Origin: Bradyrhizobium elkanii WSM2783
GTDB taxonomy: Bacteria; Pseudomonadota; Alphaproteobacteria; Rhizobiales; Xanthobacteraceae
Length of the DNA stretch: 64,000 nucleotides
Direction: 5' to 3'
Assembly (NCBI RefSeq): GCF_000472865.1
Contig: NZ_AXAP01000003.1
Span: 153,227-217,226 of the forward strand
Within the stretch, counting starts at the first letter, position 1, and each line of letters starts with the position of its first letter. This document shows, piece by piece, positions 1-8,371 of this stretch. Both the position numbers and the translations under genes were made by a program. The notes under the pieces were generated by a model. That model was not told where the DNA came from, ran no database searches, and saw nothing but the letters and a program-made list of their open reading frames with translations.

Positions 1-335
1 GCGTAGATGCCGGCTGAGCGCAGCGGCTTGACCAGAAATGACGCCGGGTCGAGTTCCAGCACCAGCTTCAGCCGGCTTGGAGTCTCCGTGCCGAGCAGGG
101 CGATGACAGGACATTGTCCGAGCAAGGCCCGCTGCGTCGGCGAGGTCAGCGGCAGGAATTCATCGTCGATCAGCGTCACATCCGACTGACACGCGAGAGC
201 GCTTCCTTGCTCCCATGTCAGGACGTCGATTCCCAGACGTTCGAACTGGCGCCTGACGATCGACAGGTCGCGCTCGTCCTTGATGGCGACGAGGGCCTTG
301 CGGCCGCGGAGGGAAAACGAAGACGGTTTGCTCAT
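1..335 (-). CDS. amiR: AmiR-type antiterminator, N-terminal part (cut by window edge)
   Basis: Reading leftward from an ATG at 335 gives an uninterrupted 111-residue N-terminus that runs off the window. It starts MSKPSSFSLRGRKALVAIKD and contains ERDLSIVRRQFERLGIDVLT, DVTLIDDEFLP and FLVKPLRSAGIY, the layout of the pseudo-receiver domain of AmiR/NasR regulators. The RNA-binding ANTAR domain would lie beyond position 1 and cannot be checked. The start codon overlaps the amiC-like stop as ATGA, so the two are translationally coupled. In the Pseudomonas paradigm AmiC holds AmiR silent until an amide binds; free AmiR then prevents termination in the amidase leader. Position next to AmiC and opposite an amidase leader with a terminator supports this. 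It could also be another response-regulator-like protein. Confidence 0.75.
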   Translation of the reverse strand, partial: MSKPSSFSLRGRKALVAIKDERDLSIVRRQFERLGIDVLTWEQGSALACQSDVTLIDDEFLPLTSPTQRALLGQCPVIALLGTETPSRLKLVLELDPASFLVKPLRSAGIY

Positions 336-1507
336 TTCACAACCCGCAAATGAAGCGCACTCGGCGACGTTCCGTCCCTTGACTTCTCACGCACGGGTCC
401 GGCGGCGATGTCGAGCTGCGTCAAATAGGGATCCGGCTTAACCGGTGCGTCGGACTCCCAGAAGATGTCGAACTGTCCCTGCGCATTCGAGACGGCCAGG
501 CGTGGTGTAAGGACGCAATGGTTATTGGCACCATCGATCCAGACCGGTCCCTGCGGCGAATTGTAGCGATAGCCGGCGGCCGCGCGCCGCACTTCACCAA
601 TGTTAGACGTCCCGGCCCGATGCAGCGCGCGCGCCAAGAGATACACCGCGACATAGGCGGATTGTCCATCGACGGAGGGGCTGCTGGCTTCGCCATGACG
701 CGCCTTCCAGCGCTGCACGAAGGCGAGGTTCTCGGGCAGGCGGATGCTCTCGAAATAGGCTGACGACGTGATGCATCCGGCGGATGCGGGTCCGACTATC
801 TTGAGCTCCGGCTCGCAGAGGCTGCAACTCAGCATCGGAATCTCGAGACCGGCAGCCGTGGTAGCGGCATGAAAGGCACGGATGAAATCGTAGCTCGAAC
901 TGCCGACGAGCGTATTGAAGACGACGGGCGGCTTGCGGCGGACGATTTCGTCGACGATGTGCCCGACTGCGCTTTCGCCGAGCTCGAGCAGCCGTTCGGC
1001 AAGGATGCTTCCCTGCGCCGCTGTTACCAGTTCGCGGGTGACGCGATTGGTCTCCCAGGTCCAGACATAGTTGGATCCGACGCAGAAGATGTGTCGTGAC
1101 AAATTGTCGAGCACGTAGCGCACGAGCGGCAGCACATTATGGTTGGGCGACGCGCCGACATAGATGACGTTGTCGGAGCATTCGAACCCTTCGTAACGGG
1201 CAGGGTACCAGAGCAGGCGATCGGTTCGCTCGACGATCGGCAGCACTTGCTTGCGCGAGGCCGAGGTGTAGCAGCCGATGATATGCTCGACGCCGGCATT
1301 GCGAATGAGGTCATCGCAAACCGTGTGGTATTCCGAAATGACCCCGCGGGGATCGCGGACATGCGCGGTGAGCGAGAAATCAAAGTCAGGGTGATTGTTG
1401 ATCTCGTCGACCGCCATCAGGGCGCTCTTCAATATCTCGCGCCCCATGGCCTGATAGGGCCCGGACTGCGAACATATGATGCCAACTGGAACCGACGGCT
1501 TTGTCAT
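332..1507 (-). CDS. amiC: AmiC-like cytoplasmic amide sensor (periplasmic-binding-protein fold)
   Basis: 391 residues of the type I periplasmic-binding fold (Peripla_BP_5/AmiC-UrtA family), beginning VGIICSQSGPYQAMGREIL. There is no signal peptide: the N-terminus MTKPSVPVG leads straight into the first beta strand, which marks a cytosolic ligand sensor and not a transport protein. Motifs shared with the exported binding protein at 4378-5616 include HIIGCYTSASRKQVLPIVER, LLWYPARYEGFECS and SNYVWTWETNR. The gene is divergent from the amidase operon and coupled by a 4-bp overlap to the AmiR-like gene. Inferred role: binds a short-chain amide or urea-like inducer and releases AmiR. A urea-transporter binding protein that lost its leader is the alternative. 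Confidence 0.8.
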   Translation of the reverse strand: MTKPSVPVGIICSQSGPYQAMGREILKSALMAVDEINNHPDFDFSLTAHVRDPRGVISEYHTVCDDLIRNAGVEHIIGCYTSASRKQVLPIVERTDRLLWYPARYEGFECSDNVIYVGASPNHNVLPLVRYVLDNLSRHIFCVGSNYVWTWETNRVTRELVTAAQGSILAERLLELGESAVGHIVDEIVRRKPPVVFNTLVGSSSYDFIRAFHAATTAAGLEIPMLSCSLCEPELKIVGPASAGCITSSAYFESIRLPENLAFVQRWKARHGEASSPSVDGQSAYVAVYLLARALHRAGTSNIGEVRRAAAGYRYNSPQGPVWIDGANNHCVLTPRLAVSNAQGQFDIFWESDAPVKPDPYLTQLDIAAGPVREKSRDGTSPSALHLRVVK

Positions 1508-1621
1508 TAATGGCTTTCGACGAGACGGAGCCCTGAGGAAATCATCATCGCCGATATCGGTGCAAGAGGTCTTGCCGATTTACTGCGCATGACGCTCGCG
1601 AAATTTGTGCAACCTCCCTCG

Positions 1622-1651
1622 TTGACAATGCGCTAGGCGCGAACCTAGAAT
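1622..1651 (+). promoter_or_regulatory. Candidate sigma70 promoter of the amide operon
   Basis: TTGACA at 1622-1627 and TAGAAT at 1646-1651 are separated by 18 bp. The site lies in the 420-bp space between the divergent amiC and amidase genes and would start a leader of about 270 nt that includes the terminator at 1778-1823. Assigned by eye only; no mapped start. Confidence 0.5.
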
Positions 1652-1777
1652 TTTTGACTGCCGGGCTTACTGTCGAACCTTAATTTGCTTCGGTCAGGCC
1701 GATGACGTCCTGATCCCAGCGGCGACTGCTCCGTTCGATCTTGAGCCCATGCGATAGACCATAGCAGCGGCATTTGA

Positions 1778-1823
1778 GCCATTCGTCACCTCATTCCGGA
1801 GGGGCGGATGGCTTTTTTCTTTT
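1778..1823 (+). terminator. Leader intrinsic terminator before the first amidase
   Basis: GCCATTCG (1778-1785) pairs with CGGATGGC (1805-1812) with one G-U pair; inside, CCTC (1789-1792) pairs with GAGG (1799-1802), closing a six-base loop. The stem is followed at once by six T, a C and four T (1813-1823). This is a typical rho-independent terminator, placed about 105 bp before the amidase start codon and downstream of the candidate promoter, exactly where an AmiR-type antiterminator would act. Confidence 0.75.
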
Positions 1824-1927
1824 GCCGTACAAGAAACTGGCGAAACATGCGTGTCGCCAGGCCGATGGCGCGCGCGCGACGATCGGCCTGATGCGCCTGG
1901 GAAGCGACGAGCGAGGAACAAAAGGCG

Positions 1928-3328
1928 ATGGCGACGACAGATATTTGCTATCTCGGGTTGGTCGAGGTTGGGCAGCAGATACAGGCGAAGAAGCTGTCGC
2001 CTGTCGAAGTGACAAAGGCGATGCTTGAACGGATTGATCGGCTCGATCCCAAGCTCAAGAGTTACGCCTATGTCATGGCTGATTCCGCGCTTGCGGAAGC
2101 GGCCGTTGCGGAAAAGGAAATTTCCTCCGGCAAGGTCAAGGGGCCGCTGCACGGCGTACCAGTTGCGATCAAGGATCTTTGCTGGGTCAAGGGCGCACCG
2201 GCCGCACACGGCATGACCATCCATCGCGACTTCCGTCCGAGCGAGGATGCCACGGTTGTCGCACGGCTGAAGGAGGCGGGCGCGATCATCCTCGGCAAGC
2301 TGCAGCAGACTGAAGGTGCCTACGCCGATCATCATCCGAAGATCGATCCGCCGAAAAATCCGTGGAATGCCGATTTGTGGTCGGGAGCGTCGTCGAGCGG
2401 TTCGGGTTCCGCCACCGCAGCCGGCCTCTGCTTCGGCTCGCTCGGCACCGACACCGGCGGCTCGATCCGCTTTCCATCCGCAGCCAATGGCATCACCGGG
2501 CTGAAGCCGACCTGGGGGCGCGTCAGTCGCTATGGCGCGTTCGAACTCGCGGCGACGCTGGATCATATCGGGCCAATGACGCGCAGCGCGGTCGATTGCG
2601 GTGCCATGCTCGGCGCGATCGCGGGCGAGGACGCCAAGGACACCACCGCCGTGCCGCTGGCCGTGCCGGACTATCTTGCCGGCCTGTCCGGCAGTCTGCG
2701 GGGCGTTGCGATCGGTGTCGATCGGCGCTGGACCAGCGAAGGCACCGATGAGGCCGCAAGCAAGGTCCTCAGTGAAGCTTTGCGGGTCGCGGTGGACCTC
2801 GGCGCAGAAATCAGCGAGATCGCCTTTCCGGATACCAAGGCCATTGTCGACGACTGGTTTCCGCTTTGCGGCATCGAGGCAGCGGTTGCGCACGAGGCGA
2901 CCTACCCTTCGCGCAAGGGCGAATACGGTCCCGCGCTTGCGGGGCTGCTCGATCTCGGCCTGCAGCAGTCCGGCACCGACTATCAGAAGATCGTGCTGCG
3001 GCGCGAAGCGTTTCGCGGCGCGGTGCGACGGTTGTTTGAGACGGTCGATCTCATCGCTGTGCCGGCCCAAGCCTTTGCCGCACCCACGCTCGCGACGATG
3101 GCAACGCTCGGCGAAGACGCTTCCCTGATCGCCGGATTGCTGCGCTTCACCTGTCCGTTCGACATGACCGGAAGCCCGACCATTACGCTTCCGGGCGGCT
3201 TCGCCCCGAACGGCGGCCCAGTCGCCTTTCAGTTTGTCGGCCGCCACTTCGATGAAGCGGGTCTTGTCCATGCGGGTGACGCGTTCCAGCGCGTCACCGA
3301 TTGGCACAAGCATCATCCCGCTCTCTGA
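1928..3328 (+). CDS. Amidase (amidase-signature family)
   Basis: 466-residue amidase-signature hydrolase, which converts an amide to acid plus ammonia in the cytoplasm. The Ser-cisSer-Lys triad is readable: Lys82 in PVAIKDLC, Ser155 at the start of SSSGSGSA and nucleophile Ser179 in GTDTGGSIR. Length is normal for the family. First gene of a rightward operon; the formamidase-type gene starts 17 bp after its stop, and an amide/urea-type ABC importer follows. Its leader carries a terminator that fits control by the divergent AmiC/AmiR pair. A GatA subunit is unlikely because no gatB or gatC is near. Substrate is unknown; the neighbours suggest small aliphatic amides. Confidence 0.9.
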   Translation: MATTDICYLGLVEVGQQIQAKKLSPVEVTKAMLERIDRLDPKLKSYAYVMADSALAEAAVAEKEISSGKVKGPLHGVPVAIKDLCWVKGAPAAHGMTIHRDFRPSEDATVVARLKEAGAIILGKLQQTEGAYADHHPKIDPPKNPWNADLWSGASSSGSGSATAAGLCFGSLGTDTGGSIRFPSAANGITGLKPTWGRVSRYGAFELAATLDHIGPMTRSAVDCGAMLGAIAGEDAKDTTAVPLAVPDYLAGLSGSLRGVAIGVDRRWTSEGTDEAASKVLSEALRVAVDLGAEISEIAFPDTKAIVDDWFPLCGIEAAVAHEATYPSRKGEYGPALAGLLDLGLQQSGTDYQKIVLRREAFRGAVRRLFETVDLIAVPAQAFAAPTLATMATLGEDASLIAGLLRFTCPFDMTGSPTITLPGGFAPNGGPVAFQFVGRHFDEAGLVHAGDAFQRVTDWHKHHPAL

Positions 3329-3345
3329 TCCAAGGAGCCGTTCGC

Positions 3346-4344
3346 ATGACAGCAGAAGACTGGTTGCAGAGTTCCATCATGTCGAAGCGCGGCCTCGCCA
3401 AGGGAGTGGCCGGCACGAAACGTAGTTTGACGATCGAGCAGCAGGGGGGCTTTCACTACGTCTACGGACCCTATGCGAAGCCGACGCTGTCGATCGATCC
3501 GGGAGAGGTCGTTGTCGTCGAGACCGAGGACGCGTTCGGCGGCGTGCTTACGAGCGAGAGCGACAGTCCGACGGCGAAACTGAACTTTCCCTACCTCAAC
3601 CCGCAATGCGGGCCGATCGCGGTGAAGGGCGCCAAGAAGGGCGATTGCCTTGCCGTCTATATCCACGACGTTGAGACTCGCGGCGAGCAGCCGGCCGGAA
3701 CGACCTGCATCATCCCTGAGTTCGGCGGGCTTGTCGGGACGAGCTCGACAGCGATGCTCAATCCACCGCTGCCTGAGCGCGTCCGCAAGCTGCATGTCGA
3801 CAGGAGCGGCGTGCGCTGGAACGACAAGATCACACTGCCCTATGAGCCGTTCATCGGCACGATTGGTGTCTCGCCCGAGATCGAGGCAATCTCCTCGTTG
3901 CAGCCGGACTATCATGGCGGCAACATGGACCTGCCCGATGTCGCACCCGGGGCCGTTCTTTATTTGCCCGTGCATGCCGAGGGCGGGCTTCTTTACGTCG
4001 GCGACTGCCATGCAACACAGGGCGATGGCGAACTCTCCGGCGTTGCGCTCGAACAGCGTGCGACGGTGACGCTCCAGATCGATCTGATCAAGAACTGGAG
4101 CTTTGCCTGGCCGCGTCTGGAGACGCGCGACTTCATCATGACCATCGGCAGCGCACGCCCGCTCGAGGATGCGGCCCGCATCGCCTATCGCGAACTCACG
4201 CGATGGATGAGCGCGGACTACGGCTTCGACGAGATCGACGCGTACATGCTGCTCAGCCAGGCCGGACGCATGCGGCTCGGCAACATGGTCGACCCGAAAT
4301 ACACGATGGGTGCATCGATCCTGAAAACCTACCTCAAGGCGTAA
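3346..4344 (+). CDS. Acetamidase/formamidase family hydrolase (FmdA/AmdA-type)
   Basis: 332 residues of the FmdA_AmdA family, unrelated in fold to the flanking amidases; members release ammonia from formamide or acetamide. Recognisable stretches are GEVVVVETEDAFGG, the PIAVKGAKKGDCLAVYI segment, PYEPFIGTIGVSPE, GGNMDLPDVAPGAVLYLPV and VGDCHATQGDGE. The ATG at 3346 is preferred over upstream in-frame starts because AAGGAG lies 10 bp before it and the upstream codons overlap the amidase gene. It follows the amidase by 17 bp and precedes the binding protein by 33 bp, so co-transcription is likely. It extends the substrate range of the locus to formamide-like compounds, though the true substrate cannot be read from sequence. 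Confidence 0.88.
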   Translation: MTAEDWLQSSIMSKRGLAKGVAGTKRSLTIEQQGGFHYVYGPYAKPTLSIDPGEVVVVETEDAFGGVLTSESDSPTAKLNFPYLNPQCGPIAVKGAKKGDCLAVYIHDVETRGEQPAGTTCIIPEFGGLVGTSSTAMLNPPLPERVRKLHVDRSGVRWNDKITLPYEPFIGTIGVSPEIEAISSLQPDYHGGNMDLPDVAPGAVLYLPVHAEGGLLYVGDCHATQGDGELSGVALEQRATVTLQIDLIKNWSFAWPRLETRDFIMTIGSARPLEDAARIAYRELTRWMSADYGFDEIDAYMLLSQAGRMRLGNMVDPKYTMGASILKTYLKA

Positions 4345-4377
4345 ATTTCAGCCGCTTTTCAACAAGGGGACGTTTCA

Positions 4378-5616
4378 ATGCAATCACGACATCTGCTCAG
4401 GACTGCTGTTCTCGGCGTCGCGCTTGGGGCGGCGGCGTTCGGTGCCGCGCAGGCAGCCGAGCCGCCGTTGAAGGTCGGTCTGCTCGAGGACGTCTCCGGC
4501 GATCTGGCATTCATGGGCATGCCGAAACTCCATGGCTCGCAGCTTGCGGTCGAGGAAATCAACAAGAGCGGCGGCATCCTCGGGCGGCAGATCGAACTCA
4601 TCCATCTCGATCCACAGGGCGACAATGCCCGCTATCAGGAGTTCGCACGGCGTCTGCTCAGTCGCGACAAGGTCGATGTGCTGATCGGAGGCATCACGTC
4701 CGCTTCACGCGAGGCCGTCCGGCCGATCATCGATCGGACGACCACGCCGTATTTCTACACCAACCAGTACGAAGGCGGCGTCTGCGACGCGAGCATGATC
4801 AGCATGGGGGCGGTCCCCGAGCAGCAGTTCTCGACGCTGATCCCCTGGATGGTCGAGAAGTTCGGCAAGAAGGTCTACGTCATCGCCGCCGACTACAATT
4901 TCGGACAGATCTCGGCGGAGTGGAACCGCAAGATCATGAAGGATCTCGGCGGCGAAGTCGTCGGAGAGGAATTCATTCCGCTCGGCGTTTCCCAGTTCGC
5001 GCAGACAATCCAGAATATCCAGAAGGCGAAGCCGGATTGGCTCCTGACCATCAATGTCGGCGCCGCCCAGGACTCGTTCTTCGAGCAGGCCGCCGCGGCA
5101 AAGCTCAATTTGCCGATGGGCTCGTCGATCAAGGTCATGCTCGGCTTCGAGCACAAGCGGTTCAAGCCGCCGGCGCTCAACAACATGCATGCGACCGCGA
5201 ACTGGTTCGAGGAGATCGATACGCCCGAAGCCAACGACTTCAAGAAGCGCTGGCACGCGAAGTTCCCCGATGAACTCTACATCAACGACATGGGCTACAA
5301 CGCCTACAACGCGCTCTACATGTACAAGGCGCTGGTCGAAAAGGGGAAATCGACCAAGCTCGAGGACATGCGCAAGGTGATCGCAACTGGTGAGGCCTGC
5401 ATCGATGCACCCGAAGGCAAGGTCTGCATCGACCCGAAGAGCCAGCACACTTCTCACCGCATGCGTCTGATCTCCGTCGGTCCTCAACATGAGGTGACCG
5501 TCGTGAAGGACTACGGAACGATCAAGCCGTACTGGCTTGGCGACATCGGATGCGACCTCACCAAGAAGAATGACAAGGACCAGTACACGCCGAGTCATTT
5601 GCCCAACAAGTCGTGA
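4378..5616 (+). CDS. ABC transporter amide/urea-type substrate-binding protein
   Basis: 412 residues with a Sec signal peptide (RHLLRTAVLGVALGAAAFGA, cleavage near AQA-AEPP) followed by a type I binding domain: KVGLLEDVSGDLAFMGMPKL, VEEINKSGGILGRQIELI, GGITSASREAVRPIIDR, YFYTNQYEGGVCDAS. The YTNQYEGG segment matches the AmiC/UrtA branch, not amino-acid LivJ proteins. It should capture the inducer-like amide or urea compound in the periplasm and hand it to the permeases encoded just downstream. It is a clear paralogue of the cytosolic AmiC-like sensor at 332-1507. A strong stem-loop follows its stop (5650-5673), as is common after abundant binding proteins. Confidence 0.9.
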   Translation: MQSRHLLRTAVLGVALGAAAFGAAQAAEPPLKVGLLEDVSGDLAFMGMPKLHGSQLAVEEINKSGGILGRQIELIHLDPQGDNARYQEFARRLLSRDKVDVLIGGITSASREAVRPIIDRTTTPYFYTNQYEGGVCDASMISMGAVPEQQFSTLIPWMVEKFGKKVYVIAADYNFGQISAEWNRKIMKDLGGEVVGEEFIPLGVSQFAQTIQNIQKAKPDWLLTINVGAAQDSFFEQAAAAKLNLPMGSSIKVMLGFEHKRFKPPALNNMHATANWFEEIDTPEANDFKKRWHAKFPDELYINDMGYNAYNALYMYKALVEKGKSTKLEDMRKVIATGEACIDAPEGKVCIDPKSQHTSHRMRLISVGPQHEVTVVKDYGTIKPYWLGDIGCDLTKKNDKDQYTPSHLPNKS

Positions 5617-5649
5617 CGCCACTCATCGGATCATGACTTTGGATTGCGC

Positions 5650-5673
5650 GGACGCCGCATCGCTGCGGCGTCC
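5650..5673 (+). other. Intercistronic stem-loop after the binding-protein gene
   Basis: GGACGCCGCA (5650-5659), a four-base loop TCGC and TGCGGCGTCC (5664-5673) form a perfect 10-bp stem. No T tract follows, so it is more likely a 3' stabilising element or partial attenuator that keeps binding-protein mRNA above permease mRNA than a full terminator. Confidence 0.7.
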
Positions 5674-5698
5674 ATGACGAAGGAGCGGGAGACCGACG

Positions 5699-6565
5699 AT
5701 GTCGGCTGAACTATTCTCGGTATTTTACCAATTCGCCGACGTCTTCGCGTTTCTGATCCTCTCGGCGGCAGGACTTGCGATCGTGTTCGGCATGATGGGC
5801 GTCATCAACATGGCGCATGGCGAGTTCATCATGTGCGGGGCCTATGTGACGGTCGGACTTGTGAAGCTCGGCGTGCCGCTTGCCATTGCGCAGGGGCTTG
5901 CCGCGGTGACGGCTGGATTGATCGGGGTTGCCGTCGAATACCTCATTGTTCGTCGGCTATATAAGAGACCGCTGGATTCCTTGCTCGCCACCTGGGGACT
6001 CAGCCTGATCGTCACGCAATCGATGCTGCTGATCGTGGGATCGTCGGTCACGGGGATCGGCACGCCGGAGGGCAGCTTTGCGATCGGCGGCTACACATTC
6101 TCGACCTATCGACTCGTGCTGTTCGCGTGTGCGGTCGCTGTGCTGATCGGTCTCTATGTGATCTTCATGAAGACACGATTCGGCGTGATGGCGCGCGCGA
6201 CGATGCAGAATGCCGCGATGGCAAAGGCGTTGGGTGCGCGCACCGGGCGGATCTACGCAATCAGTTTCGGCATCGGCGCCGGGCTCGCCGGCCTTTGCGG
6301 TGCGCTTTACGCGCCGACGATGACGCTGATTCCGACGATGGGTGCTACGTTCGTGGTGGAGAGTTTCGTCACCGTCGTGGTCGGCGGAGCAAATGTCCTG
6401 CTTGGTACCGCGCCGGCCGCCGTGTTCCTGGCGATGATTCGAATGGCCCTGAATGCAAGCTATGGGCAGATCATCGGCCAGATCGGCATGTTGTTTGCAG
6501 TGATCCTGATCATCCGTGTCTTGCCCGAAGGCCTTTCCAGCGTGCTGGTCCGTCGCGGACGCTAA
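5699..6565 (+). CDS. HAAT-type ABC permease, LivH/UrtB-like
   Basis: 288-residue inner-membrane permease with about eight hydrophobic segments. Family features are GLAIVFGMMGVINMAHGEFI near residues 25-45, GLSLIVTQSMLLI, and the C-terminal VVVGGANVLLGTAPAAVFLA. The LivH/UrtB half of a branched-chain-type importer pairs with the LivM half that starts 11 bp later. AAGGAG at 5679-5685 supports the ATG at 5699. Together with the two ATPases and the AmiC-like binding protein it forms a complete importer, whose substrate is inferred to be an amide or urea derivative because the rest of the operon hydrolyses amides. Confidence 0.88.
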   Translation: MSAELFSVFYQFADVFAFLILSAAGLAIVFGMMGVINMAHGEFIMCGAYVTVGLVKLGVPLAIAQGLAAVTAGLIGVAVEYLIVRRLYKRPLDSLLATWGLSLIVTQSMLLIVGSSVTGIGTPEGSFAIGGYTFSTYRLVLFACAVAVLIGLYVIFMKTRFGVMARATMQNAAMAKALGARTGRIYAISFGIGAGLAGLCGALYAPTMTLIPTMGATFVVESFVTVVVGGANVLLGTAPAAVFLAMIRMALNASYGQIIGQIGMLFAVILIIRVLPEGLSSVLVRRGR

Positions 6566-6576
6566 GCGGGGGTGTG

Positions 6577-7650
6577 ATGTTCAAACTGCTTGATGGTCCG
6601 CAGACCTTGGGACGTGGATGGACGTTCTGGTCCTGCTTTCTCGCCGTGCTGGCAGCCGCGTTGATCTATCCGGTCTTCGCGGACTCCTACGATGTCGGCA
6701 ACTTCTCCTATTTCCTGATCTGGGTTTTCATGGCGCTCGGCCTCTGCCTGATGTGGGGCTATGGCGGCATGCTGTCGTTCGGCCAGACATTCTTCTTCGG
6801 CATCTCCGGTTATGCCTATGGCGTATTGGCCATCAACATGGGCGGAGGTTCGACGACGATCGCAGCGCTGATGCTGTCGGTGATCATCGCGATGATCGCG
6901 GCAGGAATCCTCGGTTACTTCATGATCTGGGGCGGCATCAGCGGCATCTTCTTCGGCATCGTGACGCTGTCGGCGACGCTGGTGCTGGCGTTCTTCCTTG
7001 GACAGACGGCCGGGCCGGAATGGCACATCGGCACTGCGCGGCTGAACGGCTTCAACGGCATGAAGGGCATGGATCCGCTCACAATCGGCGATTTCTACAT
7101 CGAGGGATCCGCGCTGTACTACGTCATGGTCGCGCTGATCGTGATCGTCTACATCGCGCTGCGCATGCTGGTGAACTCGCGCATCGGCAACGTGATCGTT
7201 GCGACGCGCGAGAACCCGCAGCGCGCCGAGATGCTCGGCTACGACGTCCGCAAGTATCAATTGCTTACATTCGTCATCGGAAGCGGGCTCGCGGGCCTCA
7301 GCGGCGCCCTTTATACGTCCTGGGGGCAGTTCATCACCCCGTCGAGCATCGGGTTGCCGGCCGCCGCCATGCCGATCGTGTGGGTCGCATTCTCCGGACG
7401 AAGCGATCTGACGGCGACGCTGGTCGGCTCGTTCCTGCTGCTGTTCGGCTTCCAGACCATCACCGTCTATAGCCAGCAGGCCGCGCTCGTGCTGATGGGC
7501 ACGCTTCTGCTCGCCACCGTGATGCTGGCGCCGCAGGGCTTCGTGCTCGGTGTCGGCAAGCTTGTAGTCGATCGCTGGACCGGGCGCCGGCGGCGTGACG
7601 CGAATTCCACTCTGGCGGACACCGGTCGCCTGCAATCGGATGAGGCCTGA
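6577..7650 (+). CDS. HAAT-type ABC permease, LivM/UrtC-like
   Basis: 357 residues, strongly hydrophobic, with GLCLMWGYGGMLSFGQTFFFG (residues about 55-75; the GxLSFGQ core is typical of LivM/UrtC) and ENPQRAEMLGYDV, the EAA-like cytoplasmic loop that contacts the ATPase. The ATG at 6577 is chosen because it lies just after the LivH-like stop with GGGGG upstream; an in-frame extension to 6127 would overlap that permease. The cytoplasmic tail RRRRDANSTL is followed one base later by the ATPase gene. Partner permease of the importer described at 5699. Confidence 0.87.
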   Translation: MFKLLDGPQTLGRGWTFWSCFLAVLAAALIYPVFADSYDVGNFSYFLIWVFMALGLCLMWGYGGMLSFGQTFFFGISGYAYGVLAINMGGGSTTIAALMLSVIIAMIAAGILGYFMIWGGISGIFFGIVTLSATLVLAFFLGQTAGPEWHIGTARLNGFNGMKGMDPLTIGDFYIEGSALYYVMVALIVIVYIALRMLVNSRIGNVIVATRENPQRAEMLGYDVRKYQLLTFVIGSGLAGLSGALYTSWGQFITPSSIGLPAAAMPIVWVAFSGRSDLTATLVGSFLLLFGFQTITVYSQQAALVLMGTLLLATVMLAPQGFVLGVGKLVVDRWTGRRRRDANSTLADTGRLQSDEA

Positions 7651-7651
7651 C

Positions 7652-8371
7652 ATGGCGCTTGTCGATGTGAAGGGCGTGACCAAACGCTTTGGCGGATTGA
7701 CGGCCGTCTCCGACGTCGATCTGACTATCAATGCCGGGGAGGTTCATTGCCTGATCGGCCCCAACGGCGCCGGCAAGAGCACGCTGTTCAAGCTGATCGT
7801 CGGCCTCTATCCGCCGACCAAAGGCAGCATCTTCTTCGACTCCATCGATATCACCGACGAACGCCCCTTTGCGCGTGTGCAGCGGGGCCTGAGCATCAAG
7901 ATGCAGGCGCCGAGCGTGTTCAAGGAACTGCCGGTGCGGCAGAATATTCAGATCGCGCTGCAGGCGCGCTTCTCAGGCGCGGAACGCGACGTCGAGGAAG
8001 AGCGGCTGCTCGCGCTGCTCGATCTGGCGCCGGAGAGCGGCAAATTGGCCGGAACGCTTTCGCACGGCCAGCAGCAATGGCTCGAGATCGGCATGGCGCT
8101 GGCGCTGCAGCCGCAGCTATTATTGCTGGACGAGCCGACCGCCGGCATGTCGCCGGAGGAGACATTCAAGACCGGGGAGCTCATCAAGTCGTTCAATGCT
8201 GAGGGCATGACGATTCTCGTCGTCGAGCACGACATGGCATTTGTGCGGCAGATTGCGCAACGCGTGACCGTGCTGCATCTCGGCAAGATCTTCGCGCGAG
8301 GCGGTCTCGAGACGATCATTCAGGACGAGAAGGTCGCTGAAATCTACCTTGGTAAGACGCATGCCCACTGA
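7652..8371 (+). CDS. ABC importer ATPase, LivG/UrtD-like
   Basis: 239 residues. Walker A is GPNGAGKS, the signature is LSHGQQQWLEIG and Walker B plus D-loop is LLLLDEPTAGMSPEE; the H-switch is VVEHDM. LSHGQQ and AGMSPEE are typical of the UrtD/LivG branch. The ATG at 7652 is taken as start because GATGAGG precedes it and the protein then begins MALVDVKGVTKRFGG like its relatives; an upstream start inside the permease gene would add 19 poorly conserved residues. It ends overlapping the second ATPase by 11 bp. Confidence 0.87.
   Translation: MALVDVKGVTKRFGGLTAVSDVDLTINAGEVHCLIGPNGAGKSTLFKLIVGLYPPTKGSIFFDSIDITDERPFARVQRGLSIKMQAPSVFKELPVRQNIQIALQARFSGAERDVEEERLLALLDLAPESGKLAGTLSHGQQQWLEIGMALALQPQLLLLDEPTAGMSPEETFKTGELIKSFNAEGMTILVVEHDMAFVRQIAQRVTVLHLGKIFARGGLETIIQDEKVAEIYLGKTHAH

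Noticed and set aside
1694..3316. A 540-codon minus-strand frame opposite the first amidase
   Set aside because: Composition is Arg/Gly/Ala-rich without any motif; the plus strand encodes a complete amidase triad.
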